NCBI GenBank assembly: GCA_964615845.1
Contig: CAZTRC010000013.1
Location: forward strand, 1-18,768
Source of the DNA: CAYRQF01 sp964615845
GTDB taxonomy: Bacteria; Patescibacteriota; Minisyncoccia; Phycocordibacterales; CSBR16-119
Direction of reading: 5' to 3'
Length of the DNA stretch: 18,768 nt
Shown piece after piece: positions 13,177 to 18,768 of this stretch. Made by a program: the position numbers and the translations under genes. Each line of letters starts with the position of its first letter. The first letter of the stretch is position 1. The notes under the pieces were generated by a model. The model did no database searches, was not told where the DNA came from, and saw only the letters and a list, made by a program, of their open reading frames with translations.

Positions 13177-13976
13177 TATTTCAAGAAAATATTTTTAAAG
13201 AGACTCGCGACCGTAATCGGCCCGATACCGCCCGGCACCGGCGAAACAAGTGCGGCCTTCCCGTAGCAGGCAGGATCAATATCGCCCGCTAGCCTTCCGC
13301 TCGAAGTCGAAGCCCCAGCATCAAAAAGTACGCTTCCCTCTTTGATCATGCTTTGCTTGATGAGACCAGGCACGCCGACACCAGAAATTATAACATCGGC
13401 TTCTTGCAAAAGCGTCTCACTATTTTCGCTCATACTATCAATAATAGTGTGCAAAATGTTTTGGCGCTTTAGCCACGCCGAGACCGGTTTTCCCACCAAC
13501 GCGCCATTTCCGACAACGACGACTCTTTTATTTTGAAGATCGATATGGTACTCCGACACAATTTCGCTTATCGAAGCTACGACTGGCGGGAGTTTCGCCG
13601 TTTCCCCTTTCGAAAATGCCTCAAAAGATGCGCTCGACAAGACGTCGACATCTTTTTCTATTGGGACGAGATCTAAAATACGCTCTTTGGATATATGCAC
13701 CGGGAGCGGCAACTGGACAATGGCGCCACTGTACTCGGGCAAAAAGCCTGTGATCTCTCGCGCAAGTTCATCTTCGGAAATCGTCTCCGGGAAGTTCTTG
13801 ATATCGACTGAGACGCCAATCTCTTCGCCGAATTTTTTCTTCAGAGCGACATAGCTATCGATGACTGGATTTTCGCCAACATAAAAAATGACCAAGGATT
13901 TTTTTCCACTCGTTTTCAAGATTTCTCTAATTTCATCTTTTATGCGATTCGCAATTTGTTTTCCGTTTACCAACAT
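13176..13976 (-). CDS. folD: Bifunctional methylenetetrahydrofolate dehydrogenase/cyclohydrolase FolD
   Basis: FolD interconverts 5,10-methylene-, methenyl- and 10-formyl-tetrahydrofolate. The 266 residues include the catalytic Y42 and K46 in SYVALKKKF, the VQLPLP motif (87-92), a nucleotide-binding loop GNGALVGKP (156-164) and SPVPGGIGPIT (245-255). The loop has GNG where most FolD proteins have GRS, and the DVDGFH motif is replaced by DVDVLSS. The substitutions may shift the cofactor or activity. At 266 residues it is slightly shorter than the usual 280-300. An array of heptamer repeats fills the 80-base gap upstream. The next gene overlaps its stop. Confidence 0.95.
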   Translation of the reverse strand: MLVNGKQIANRIKDEIREILKTSGKKSLVIFYVGENPVIDSYVALKKKFGEEIGVSVDIKNFPETISEDELAREITGFLPEYSGAIVQLPLPVHISKERILDLVPIEKDVDVLSSASFEAFSKGETAKLPPVVASISEIVSEYHIDLQNKRVVVVGNGALVGKPVSAWLKRQNILHTIIDSMSENSETLLQEADVIISGVGVPGLIKQSMIKEGSVLFDAGASTSSGRLAGDIDPACYGKAALVSPVPGGIGPITVASLFKNIFLK

Positions 13977-14053
13977 AGTAAGTTGTAAGTTGTAAGCTGT
14001 AAGTTGGTTGTAAGCTTTTTGTGCTACTTCCGACTTACTACTTACTACTCGCT
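13976..14053. repeat. Heptanucleotide repeats in opposite orientations
   Basis: Plus-strand units NNGTAAG repeat from 13976 to 14003 with period 7 (TAGTAAG, TTGTAAG, TTGTAAG, CTGTAAG). One more copy follows after four extra bases. ACTTACT, ACTTACT, ACTCGCT follow at 14033-14053 in the opposite sense. The two halves could pair into an imperfect hairpin. The array lies between rodA and folD, and its first unit overlaps the folD start by one base. Confidence 0.7.
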
Positions 14054-14056
14054 CAT

Positions 14057-15178
14057 TTAAATTCCTAAAAATTCTTGATTCATGTCATCGCGGTGGATCT
14101 TTCTCGAATATTTATTCATGCCCATGAGTATCCCGAGCGCGATGAACAAAGTGAGGAGGTGCGATCCACCATAGCTCATGAAAGGCAATGTTATACCAGT
14201 GACCGGCATAAGTCCAATGTTCATGCCGATGTTGATGATGGTGTGCGACATGATCATGACCGCGACGCCGACGCCGAAGAGCATTTCGAAATTCGTCGCG
14301 CCGTACATGGCGAGTCGCAAAATTCGCCAGATGAGGAGTATGTACAGAGCGAGAATCGTGATCGAACCGACAAAGCCCCATTCTTCAGAAAAAGCGGCAA
14401 AGATGAAGTCGGTCTCGTATTCTGGCAAGAATTTCAAGCGTGATTGCGTGCCGTAGCCGACGCCCTTGCCGAAAAATTCGCCAGAGCCGACAGCGATGGT
14501 CGATTGGTAAGCATTGTAGCCAACGCCTTGGATGTCAGCCAGAGGATTGATAAAGGTCTCGATGCGAGCTTTTTGATACGGCGCGAAGACGAAAGTCCAA
14601 AGGATGAAAAAGGCTGTGGCGCCAAGGCCGACCAAGATGAGCAAGTGTTTCTTGGAAATTCCGGAAACCAAAGTCATGCCGAGCCAGATAAGAAAGATGA
14701 TGATGGCCGAACCGAAGTCTGGTTGGATGAAGACAAGCATGAACGGGATAAACATGTACAAGGCCGAAATGAAAATGTGCTTGGGGTGAGCGATTTCGAC
14801 ATGGCGACGAGAAAAATATTTGGCCAGAACGATAATGAGAACGAGCTTCACAAAGTCGACCGGTTGGAAGGAAAATGATCCGAGATCGAACCAACTAGTC
14901 GCACCTTTAACTGTCGAGCCGAAGATAAAAAGCGAAGCGAGGACAGCCAAGAAAAAAAGGTAAATCGCCACCAGAAGTTTCGTCTTTTTGAGAAATCGGA
15001 AATCAAAAAAAGAAAGCGTCAGAAAAACGACGAAAGAAATCCCCGCCCAAAGGAGTTGCTGGCGGAAGAATGACGTATCGCCGACAAAAGATTTCATGGT
15101 GATGAGACCGGCGAAAATTATCGGCACAGTGAAGGCGACCAAGAGCCAGTCTATGTGTTTGAAATCGAAGTCGCGCAT
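14057..15178 (-). CDS. rodA: Peptidoglycan glycosyltransferase RodA (SEDS family)
   Basis: The 373-residue protein has about ten membrane helices and SEDS landmarks. These are QPVDFVK (105-111), IQPDFGSA (151-158), the large external loop with LPEYETDFIFAAFSEEWGFVG (251-271, catalytic Asp257 by comparison with RodA) and ITLPFMSYGGS near the end. It polymerises lipid II into glycan strands for elongation of the wall. D108 stands where most SEDS proteins have Glu (QPSE). Resemblance to RodA is greater than to FtsW. It begins two bases after the stop of the upstream gene (TAAAATG), so the two form an operon. Confidence 0.93.
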   Translation of the reverse strand: MRDFDFKHIDWLLVAFTVPIIFAGLITMKSFVGDTSFFRQQLLWAGISFVVFLTLSFFDFRFLKKTKLLVAIYLFFLAVLASLFIFGSTVKGATSWFDLGSFSFQPVDFVKLVLIIVLAKYFSRRHVEIAHPKHIFISALYMFIPFMLVFIQPDFGSAIIIFLIWLGMTLVSGISKKHLLILVGLGATAFFILWTFVFAPYQKARIETFINPLADIQGVGYNAYQSTIAVGSGEFFGKGVGYGTQSRLKFLPEYETDFIFAAFSEEWGFVGSITILALYILLIWRILRLAMYGATNFEMLFGVGVAVMIMSHTIINIGMNIGLMPVTGITLPFMSYGGSHLLTLFIALGILMGMNKYSRKIHRDDMNQEFLGI

Positions 15179-15179
15179 T

Positions 15180-15971
15180 TTATTTTATGATCTTAAGCTC
15201 GAAGATGTTGACTTGTGGGAAAATGTCTATGCGAGTCGGTCGAGTCGGCAAAGGCTCTGGCCAGGTGAAAACGATTGGCGACTTGCCGTTCTTCGGCAAA
15301 ATATCGATGAGGGTCTTTGAAACAGTGATGACATTGTCCTGTTCGTCGTAGAGAACCGCGTAGACTTCCAGATTTTTTATTTCGTTAATCGTCTTGTTCA
15401 CAATCATGGCCTCGAGCTTGGGCGAGTTCAGAGGGTTTGAGAGAACTTTGTCCTCGGCGGAAACCGCCAAGGCATTTTTCTGGTCTCTGTCTATCTTGAT
15501 CCAAGTCGGCGCGCTAGTGAATTCAAATGAAACGCGTTTCGGCGTGCGATTACCAGTGTCGATGCCGGCTTCGAAGATGGCCGTGCGGTCGTTGGAGGTA
15601 ATGAATGTCGTGCCACTTCTGCGGCCGATGAAAATATTGTTGTCGTCGTAGACCTTGAATTCATAACTCATGATTGGGACGCCGGATTCGCGATTTTGGT
15701 TTTCAATGTAAGCCATCAAATTGTACTTCCCTCCTTCTACCTTGAAGGCACGGCTCCAAAGAGTCACGAGTGAAAGCGCGTCGGGGGTGCAGACTTTGGC
15801 GCAAGCCCCTCCGCAATCGATGCCGGATTCGTCGCCGTTTACCTTGCCATCGAAACACGTCGGCTCTTTGTTCAAGTACGGCAAAATCATAATGATGAGA
15901 GCAATAATTATTGCCACCAAAATAATGGAAAAATAACCCAATTGCCTTTTGGCTCCCCAGGATAATGACAT
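15180..15971 (-). CDS. Membrane-anchored protein with a Cys-rich motif, function unknown
   Basis: The 263-residue protein has one membrane helix (about 12-31). Next is FDGKVNGDESGIDCGGAC (40-57) with cysteines 39, 53, 57 and 61. This DG..NG.E.GIDCGG.C pattern is known from short surface-protein repeats and may be disulfide- or calcium-stabilised. Two beta-rich domains follow (about 65-165 and 170-263, e.g. YNLMAYIENQN and KNLEVYAVLYDEQDN), like FxLYD-type immunoglobulin-like domains. It is co-transcribed with rodA, which suggests a role in wall growth, but this is only inferred from position. The ATG is six bases after TATACT. Confidence 0.8.
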   Translation of the reverse strand: MSLSWGAKRQLGYFSIILVAIIIALIIMILPYLNKEPTCFDGKVNGDESGIDCGGACAKVCTPDALSLVTLWSRAFKVEGGKYNLMAYIENQNRESGVPIMSYEFKVYDDNNIFIGRRSGTTFITSNDRTAIFEAGIDTGNRTPKRVSFEFTSAPTWIKIDRDQKNALAVSAEDKVLSNPLNSPKLEAMIVNKTINEIKNLEVYAVLYDEQDNVITVSKTLIDILPKNGKSPIVFTWPEPLPTRPTRIDIFPQVNIFELKIIK

Positions 15972-15975
15972 GGGA

Positions 15976-16010
15976 TAAGTATACAGTATCTAGTATTCAG
16001 TATAAAGTAT
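15976..16010. repeat. Five heptanucleotide repeats at the promoter of the 15180-rodA operon
   Basis: Plus-strand TAAGTAT, ACAGTAT, CTAGTAT, TCAGTAT, AAAGTAT: consensus NNAGTAT, period 7, no gaps. The minus strand reads ATACTNN. The last unit supplies the TATACT -10 box of the downstream gene. Confidence 0.8.
15978..15983 (-). promoter_or_regulatory. -10 box of the 15180-rodA operon, leaderless type
   Basis: TATACT ends six bases before the ATG at 15971 and lies inside the heptamer array. Confidence 0.55.
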
Positions 16011-16019
16011 GTGTTTTGA

Positions 16020-16053
16020 AAAAGCAGAAAGCGCCTTCCGGATGGAAGGCGCT
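16020..16053 (-). terminator. Terminator of the 16077-16683 operon
   Basis: AGCGCCTTCC pairs with GGAAGGCGCT around ATCC (minus strand), followed by TTCTGCTTTTT. It is just after the stop at 16077. Confidence 0.85.
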
Positions 16054-16076
16054 CGCAAGCGTACAGAGTGTCGTTG

Positions 16077-16379
16077 CTACCAAATGAAGAATAGCGTATA
16101 GAGACCAGGGAAGTTCCGAAGCTCCCAGAAACCGACAGAGAAAGCAAACTCTCCCTTTGTCGGCTCTCCACACGCAGTTGGCAGTGAGACATGGAAGTTC
16201 AATCCCGGACGGGACCCGGCAACCCCACACACAATGTCTCTGGCCCAAAAAGTGCGCGGGATGTACTTTTCGAGCCCTCTCTCACCAATGAAATAGAGCC
16301 TAGGGACACCCGGGTGAGAAACGACATACGCGACTTCGCCATCCTGAATTTCCCGATTTTCAGCTTCGCATCTTGGCAT
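16077..16379 (-). CDS. Small protein of unknown function, related to its neighbour
   Basis: The 100-residue protein has no membrane segment or signal. I do not recognise the family. Its order of short motifs resembles that of the 96-residue protein encoded just upstream: a YVV strand, then LYFIGERGLEKYI, a proline-rich turn, PTKGEFAFSV and a hydrophobic end. The neighbour has FVV, LFITGKLLNERI, PQKGDFHFWV. The frame starts 13 bases after the upstream stop and ends at a clear terminator, which supports real expression. Cysteines C4, C51 and C71 by my count show no recognised metal-binding pattern. Confidence 0.55.
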   Translation of the reverse strand: MPRCEAENREIQDGEVAYVVSHPGVPRLYFIGERGLEKYIPRTFWARDIVCGVAGSRPGLNFHVSLPTACGEPTKGEFAFSVGFWELRNFPGLYTLFFIW

Positions 16380-16392
16380 CGTTTCAGTTTTG

Positions 16393-16683
16393 TCAGTTGA
16401 GGTTCAAGTCAAACGTCAGGTAGATCGCCACGCTCTCCTCCACCCAGAAGTGAAAGTCCCCTTTTTGAGGGGCTGATACTCCTGGCGAGGTAGTGTAGAC
16501 TTCGATCCCGCGATCATTCGGCCCAAAGGGCTTCGTGAGTCTCTTTGTCGCAGAGATCCGTTCGTTCAGCAATTTGCCGGTTATGAAAAGACTTGTCTCT
16601 CGGTCTTCAAGCGTAACGACGAACATCGCGTCATCAGCTGTAGCTGTCGACTTCTTGGTAGCAGTGGAAGGATCTATGGTCAT
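16393..16683 (-). CDS. Small protein of unknown function, first gene of a two-gene operon
   Basis: This 96-residue soluble protein begins with a Thr/Ser/Lys-rich tail (MTIDPSTATKKSTATADD) followed by a probable beta domain: MFVVTLEDRETSLFITGKLL, EVYTTSPGVSAPQKGDFHFW, IYLTFDLNL. No known motif is evident. It resembles the next gene product in motif order, so the pair is probably a tandem duplication. TAGAAA about 23 bases upstream of the ATG is a weak candidate -10. The start region faces the tRNA-Ala promoter. Confidence 0.6.
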   Translation of the reverse strand: MTIDPSTATKKSTATADDAMFVVTLEDRETSLFITGKLLNERISATKRLTKPFGPNDRGIEVYTTSPGVSAPQKGDFHFWVEESVAIYLTFDLNLN

Positions 16684-16778
16684 GGTGGTTCGATTTGTTC
16701 CTGTTATTTCTACCAGAATCAGTCAAAAAGTCAATGGGGATTTCGGCCTTATTTTGCTTGCTGTTTTGGCTAATTTTT

Positions 16779-16784
16779 TATAAT
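16779..16784 (+). promoter_or_regulatory. -10 box of tRNA-Ala
   Basis: TATAAT ends 13 bases before the tRNA 5' end. TTGCTT/TTGCTG upstream is a loose -35. Confidence 0.55.
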
Positions 16785-16797
16785 ATTTCCCTACCGA

Positions 16798-16868
16798 GGG
16801 CCCATAGTTAAGCGGTATAACACGTCCATGGCATGGATGAGGCCGGGGTTCGATTCCCCGTGGGTCCA
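16798..16868 (+). tRNA. tRNA-Ala(GGC)
   Basis: GGGCCCA pairs with TGGGTCC (one G-U). The D arm is GTTA-AGCGGTA-TAAC. The anticodon stem-loop CGTCC-ATGGCAT-GGATG gives GGC. The T arm is CGGGG-TTCGATT-CCCCG. The gene is 71 bases with a 4-base variable loop, and CCA is not encoded. It is the only RNA gene on the plus strand here. Confidence 0.95.
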
Positions 16869-16915
16869 CAAAAGACACAAACATCCCGACTGCTCGGGAT
16901 TTTGTGCTTTTGTGG
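16867..16915 (+). terminator. Long hairpin terminator of tRNA-Ala
   Basis: CCACAAAAG at 16867 pairs with CTTTTGTGG ending at 16915, through CACAAA/TTTGTG, to the core ATCCCGA-CTGC-TCGGGAT. The core is followed by TTTTGTGCTTTT. The outer stem includes the last bases of the tRNA itself. Confidence 0.7.
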
Positions 16916-17015
16916 AAGGCGCAGGCATATTTTTGTTTGAGCGAAGCGAAAGGCAAAAATGCCGAGCCGGGGTCGCGAAATTTTTCCGTCAGGAAAAATA
17001 TTTGTGACCACAAAA
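16908..17015. repeat. Nested imperfect palindromes downstream of tRNA-Ala
   Basis: TTTTGTGG (16908-16915) is complementary to CCACAAAA (17008-17015). Between them lie GGCATATTTTTG/CAAAAATGCC and GGTCGCGAAATTTTTCC/GGAAAAATATTTGTGACC. No reading frame here looks like a gene. It may be a composite of small palindromic elements or the terminator of the 17049 gene. Confidence 0.45.
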
Positions 17016-17048
17016 AACAAAAAGCCCTCTGATTTCTCTTCGGGCAAT

Positions 17049-17606
17049 TTATTCTGGAACGTGGACCCAATGGAAGTGGGTTGATTTGTCTTTCTGGCGC
17101 TCAACGTAACCTTCCGGGTTATAGTACGTCTTTGAGAGCCTCACCAGAAATCGCGATTGGATGTTCCTGGTGACGAGGCCGGGATACGAAGAGGAAAGCT
17201 CTTCCCATTCATCCCCAGGCAGCGGATCGATGTAGGTGTCGTGCCGATTCTTGACTCCGAGTTCTTCTCTGAGAGCCCGCCATGCTCCGGCTTTAGCCCC
17301 CTCGCCGATCCTGAGCTTCTCGCCGACAGAACCGAACTTCAGTTCTCTTACACGGACCCGTAGGTCAGAGAAGATCTGGAAAGTTTCTCGAAGCTGCATC
17401 CGGAGATACCAGACATCGAGGACAACCGGGCGGATGGTCCGGACTTTACCATCCAAGACACATTCGCCGGCATTCAGCTCTTCTACTAGATGCTCGACAC
17501 TTTTGGCTTCGTCCTTACCCCAGAGTTCTAGATGAACCCCGAGCGACAGGAGACGGCTCCTTAGGGTTTGTTCTGTGAACTCCATGATACGTGCGTTTTT
17601 TGTCAT
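17049..17606 (-). CDS. Nudix-like protein with a degenerate Nudix box
   Basis: From the ATG at 17606 the protein has 185 residues and no signal. An N-terminal helical part (1-60) precedes strands and a Nudix-box-like segment at 96-118. In the G-x5-E-x7-REUxEExGU scheme, E102, R110, E114, E115, G117 and V118 are conserved. The first Gly is Glu96 and the Glu after Arg is Ala111. One metal-binding Glu is therefore missing, so catalysis is doubtful and a binding role is possible. The C-terminus (FLVRLSKTYYNPEGYV, HFHWVHVPE) fits the rest of the fold. The start is uncertain: TTG at 17636 and ATG at 17585 are alternatives, and TAGAAT overlaps the ATG at 17606. Confidence 0.65.
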   Translation of the reverse strand: MTKNARIMEFTEQTLRSRLLSLGVHLELWGKDEAKSVEHLVEELNAGECVLDGKVRTIRPVVLDVWYLRMQLRETFQIFSDLRVRVRELKFGSVGEKLRIGEGAKAGAWRALREELGVKNRHDTYIDPLPGDEWEELSSSYPGLVTRNIQSRFLVRLSKTYYNPEGYVERQKDKSTHFHWVHVPE

Positions 17607-17644
17607 TCTAGGCAATCGGCCCGAAAATAGCAACAAACAAAAAA

Positions 17645-17660
17645 CCGCCCTCTCGGACAG
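17645..17660 (-). terminator. Terminator of the family gene at 17680-18624
   Basis: On the minus strand CTGTCC-GAGA-GGGCGG forms a six-pair stem with G-U pairs, followed by TTTTTTG. Confidence 0.7.
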
Positions 17661-17679
17661 CTTTTTGAATACTAACTAA

Positions 17680-18624
17680 TTATCGTGTTTTGAATTTCTG
17701 TTGAACTGTTTCTATTACTTCTGACAACTTCTTATCTGTTTCCAATTGAGAACTCGTACTACTTCTAACCTGATTGTCAGGATAGTTGGCAGGATCGAAA
17801 ATCTCAATGTAACTGGAAGCAAAATCTACAGGACTAGGGACCGAATAAGTTTTTAGCTCATTGGCTGAGAGTAAGTCATTGTTGGTAAGATCAGATGTTT
17901 TGAACCATCTAAACTTAGTGAGGGCCGCCCTAATCGCCCTTCTCTCAGGATATGGAGAGAAGTCCTGACTATGGGCAGACACACGCATCAAGAAGTTTTT
18001 GCTGCCTCCAGCTGGTACGTTGTAATAATATAAGCCCCATTGCAACATTGGATCAATTGGTATCGCAGGGTCAAGTTCGTTACCATATATACTTACCAGA
18101 CCGTCGGGCGATTGTGAAATACCATTGGACCAGGAACCGTACAAATCAGGCTCTAGGTAAAATGGATCATAAGAATACGGGCCCCATGTCGTGACACTAA
18201 ATACTCCTGGTGTTTGCGTATTCGGTAGCGGTACTGTTTGTAAATATTCTTGAACTATAGCCATCGATGGGACGCCATACGTGGTGCCCATATTGCGTGA
18301 TAAATCCATCGCCACGGAAATACTATGATTACACCTATTCTTTACCTTGAAGTCTAAAAGATAGTCTATCGAACCATCTCCCTGGTCGCCCGCATCAATG
18401 AAATTTGTTTTATAGACATCATTTGCGGGAGCAACAGATGCACAATTAGAACTTGCGCTGGTGACTTGTGCCGCCTGGTCTTCGGCTGATATAGCCGCTA
18501 GGGCTGGCGCCTGGTTACCTTTCATCGCCTTTGCCACACTTATGATTTCTTGAGTGTTGACGATAGAAACAATGAATAAAAGTGCCAAGGCTCCACCGAC
18601 AATTTTTTTGCTAGTTGAACTCAT
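17680..18624 (-). CDS. Surface-protein family member 4, different exported domain
   Basis: From the ATG at 18624 it has 314 residues. The first 31 (MSSTSKKIVGGALALLFIVS, then IVNTQEIISVA) match the signal anchor of the other three members. The remainder shares nothing obvious with them: no LPGVGDEIFYPEPEDP motif and no PG-binding repeat. It is a beta-rich exported region with aromatic-rich stretches (YSYDPFYLEPDLYGSW, LQWGLYYYNVP), two early cysteines (about 61 and 96), and a coiled C-terminus (ETDKKLSEVIETVQQKFKTR). I do not recognise this domain. An upstream GTG at 18651 would overlap TAAAAT and lacks paralogue support. The gene lies between an rRNA operon terminator and its own terminator. 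Confidence 0.75.
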   Translation of the reverse strand: MSSTSKKIVGGALALLFIVSIVNTQEIISVAKAMKGNQAPALAAISAEDQAAQVTSASSNCASVAPANDVYKTNFIDAGDQGDGSIDYLLDFKVKNRCNHSISVAMDLSRNMGTTYGVPSMAIVQEYLQTVPLPNTQTPGVFSVTTWGPYSYDPFYLEPDLYGSWSNGISQSPDGLVSIYGNELDPAIPIDPMLQWGLYYYNVPAGGSKNFLMRVSAHSQDFSPYPERRAIRAALTKFRWFKTSDLTNNDLLSANELKTYSVPSPVDFASSYIEIFDPANYPDNQVRSSTSSQLETDKKLSEVIETVQQKFKTR

Positions 18625-18652
18625 AAATTTAGTTAGTTTTAATAACTCCACA

Positions 18653-18698
18653 ATTTTACTCTTTCCTCAGTATTTTAGGAACAAAGTTTGGGGATAAA
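18653..18698 (-). promoter_or_regulatory. Promoter region of family member 4
   Basis: TAAAAT (18658-18653) and the family box TTTATCCCCA (18698-18689), which is only 30 bases from the -10 here against 40-44 in the others. There is no G tract. A second possible -10 lies at TTATTAA nearer the start. Confidence 0.45.
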
Positions 18699-18700
18699 CA

Positions 18701-18720
18701 AAAAACCGCCCTTTCGGGCG
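18701..18720 (-). terminator. rRNA operon terminator
   Basis: On the minus strand CGCCC-GAAA-GGGCG is followed by GTTTTTTG. It lies about 20 bases after the 5S 3' end and joins the TTTATCCCCA box of family member 4. Confidence 0.85.
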
Positions 18721-18741
18721 ATCTTTTGTGTTGAATGCTTA

Positions 18742-18768
18742 GTCTTGGCGGCAACCTACTTTCCCCAC
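18742..18768 (-). rRNA. rrf: 5S rRNA, 3' end only
   Basis: The minus strand reads GTGGGGAAAGTAGGTTGCCG and then CCAAGAC, the conserved end of bacterial 5S rRNA (GAGAGTAGGTCGCCGCCAGG type). The rest lies right of the window. The exact 3' base is estimated from the expected pairing with the missing 5' end. Confidence 0.85.

Noticed and set aside
13976..14053. Heptamer repeats considered as a CRISPR array
   Set aside because: Units are seven bases with no spacers, and no cas gene is present in the window.
14075..14894. Several frames on both strands inside rodA
   Set aside because: They are shadow frames with His/Arg/Asp-rich composition and no domains; rodA is certain.

Overview
The window looks like a piece of a Candidate Phyla Radiation (Patescibacteria, probably Parcubacteria/Paceibacteria) chromosome. 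The evidence is indirect. The genes are compact and mostly on the minus strand. Housekeeping proteins (SecD, SecF, RodA, FolD, MscL, LemA, HtpX) sit among small lineage-type membrane proteins, and a membrane-anchored copper nitrite reductase and an ECF sigma/DUF5667 pair occur, both of which are known from CPR genomes. Shine-Dalgarno sequences are almost absent. At eight genes a -10 box lies exactly 6 (once 7) bases before the start codon, which points to leaderless mRNAs.

Layout. 1-1970: two tandem members (the first cut by the window edge) of a four-member surface-protein family, a small coiled-coil protein and mscL. 1998-3224: a scarred tRNA-Ser locus with tRNA-Ser(CGA), a LAGLIDADG endonuclease gene whose stop codon lies inside that tRNA, tRNA-Ser(GGA) and two tRNA-Ser fragments. 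3284-7009: nirK, a DUF5667 protein with an Asp-rich tail, its ECF sigma factor, and htpX. 7047-7787: a REP-associated tyrosine transposase between two copies of its palindromic repeat. 7850-9174: the third and longest family member and a third, inverted palindrome. 9205-10266: lemA and a small anchored protein. 10329-15971: the secDF, folD-PAP2 and rodA clusters. 16077-16868: two small related unknown proteins and, on the plus strand, tRNA-Ala(GGC). 17049-18624: a degenerate Nudix-like protein and the fourth family member. 18742-18768: the 3' end of a 5S rRNA gene, so an rRNA operon lies just beyond the right edge, on the minus strand.

The most interesting system is the four-gene family. All members share an almost invariant N-terminal membrane segment (SK..hGG..A......VNTQ.I), a conserved upstream box (TTTATCCCCA) beside a hairpin, and similar leaders, but their exported parts differ. 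Two of the four promoters have a homopolymeric G tract (11 and 9 G) between a TTGCCA -35 and a TACAAT/TACTAT -10. The spacers are 20 and 18 bp, and the difference is entirely tract length. This is the arrangement of slipped-strand phase-variable promoters such as meningococcal porA. I infer phase-variable expression of a family of cell-surface, possibly glycan-binding proteins in an ultrasmall bacterium.

Within the window, SecDF would help export these surface proteins, RodA and the PAP2 phosphatase serve wall synthesis, and HtpX and the ECF sigma/DUF5667 pair fit envelope quality control and sensing. No stretch longer than 300 bases lacks a gene.
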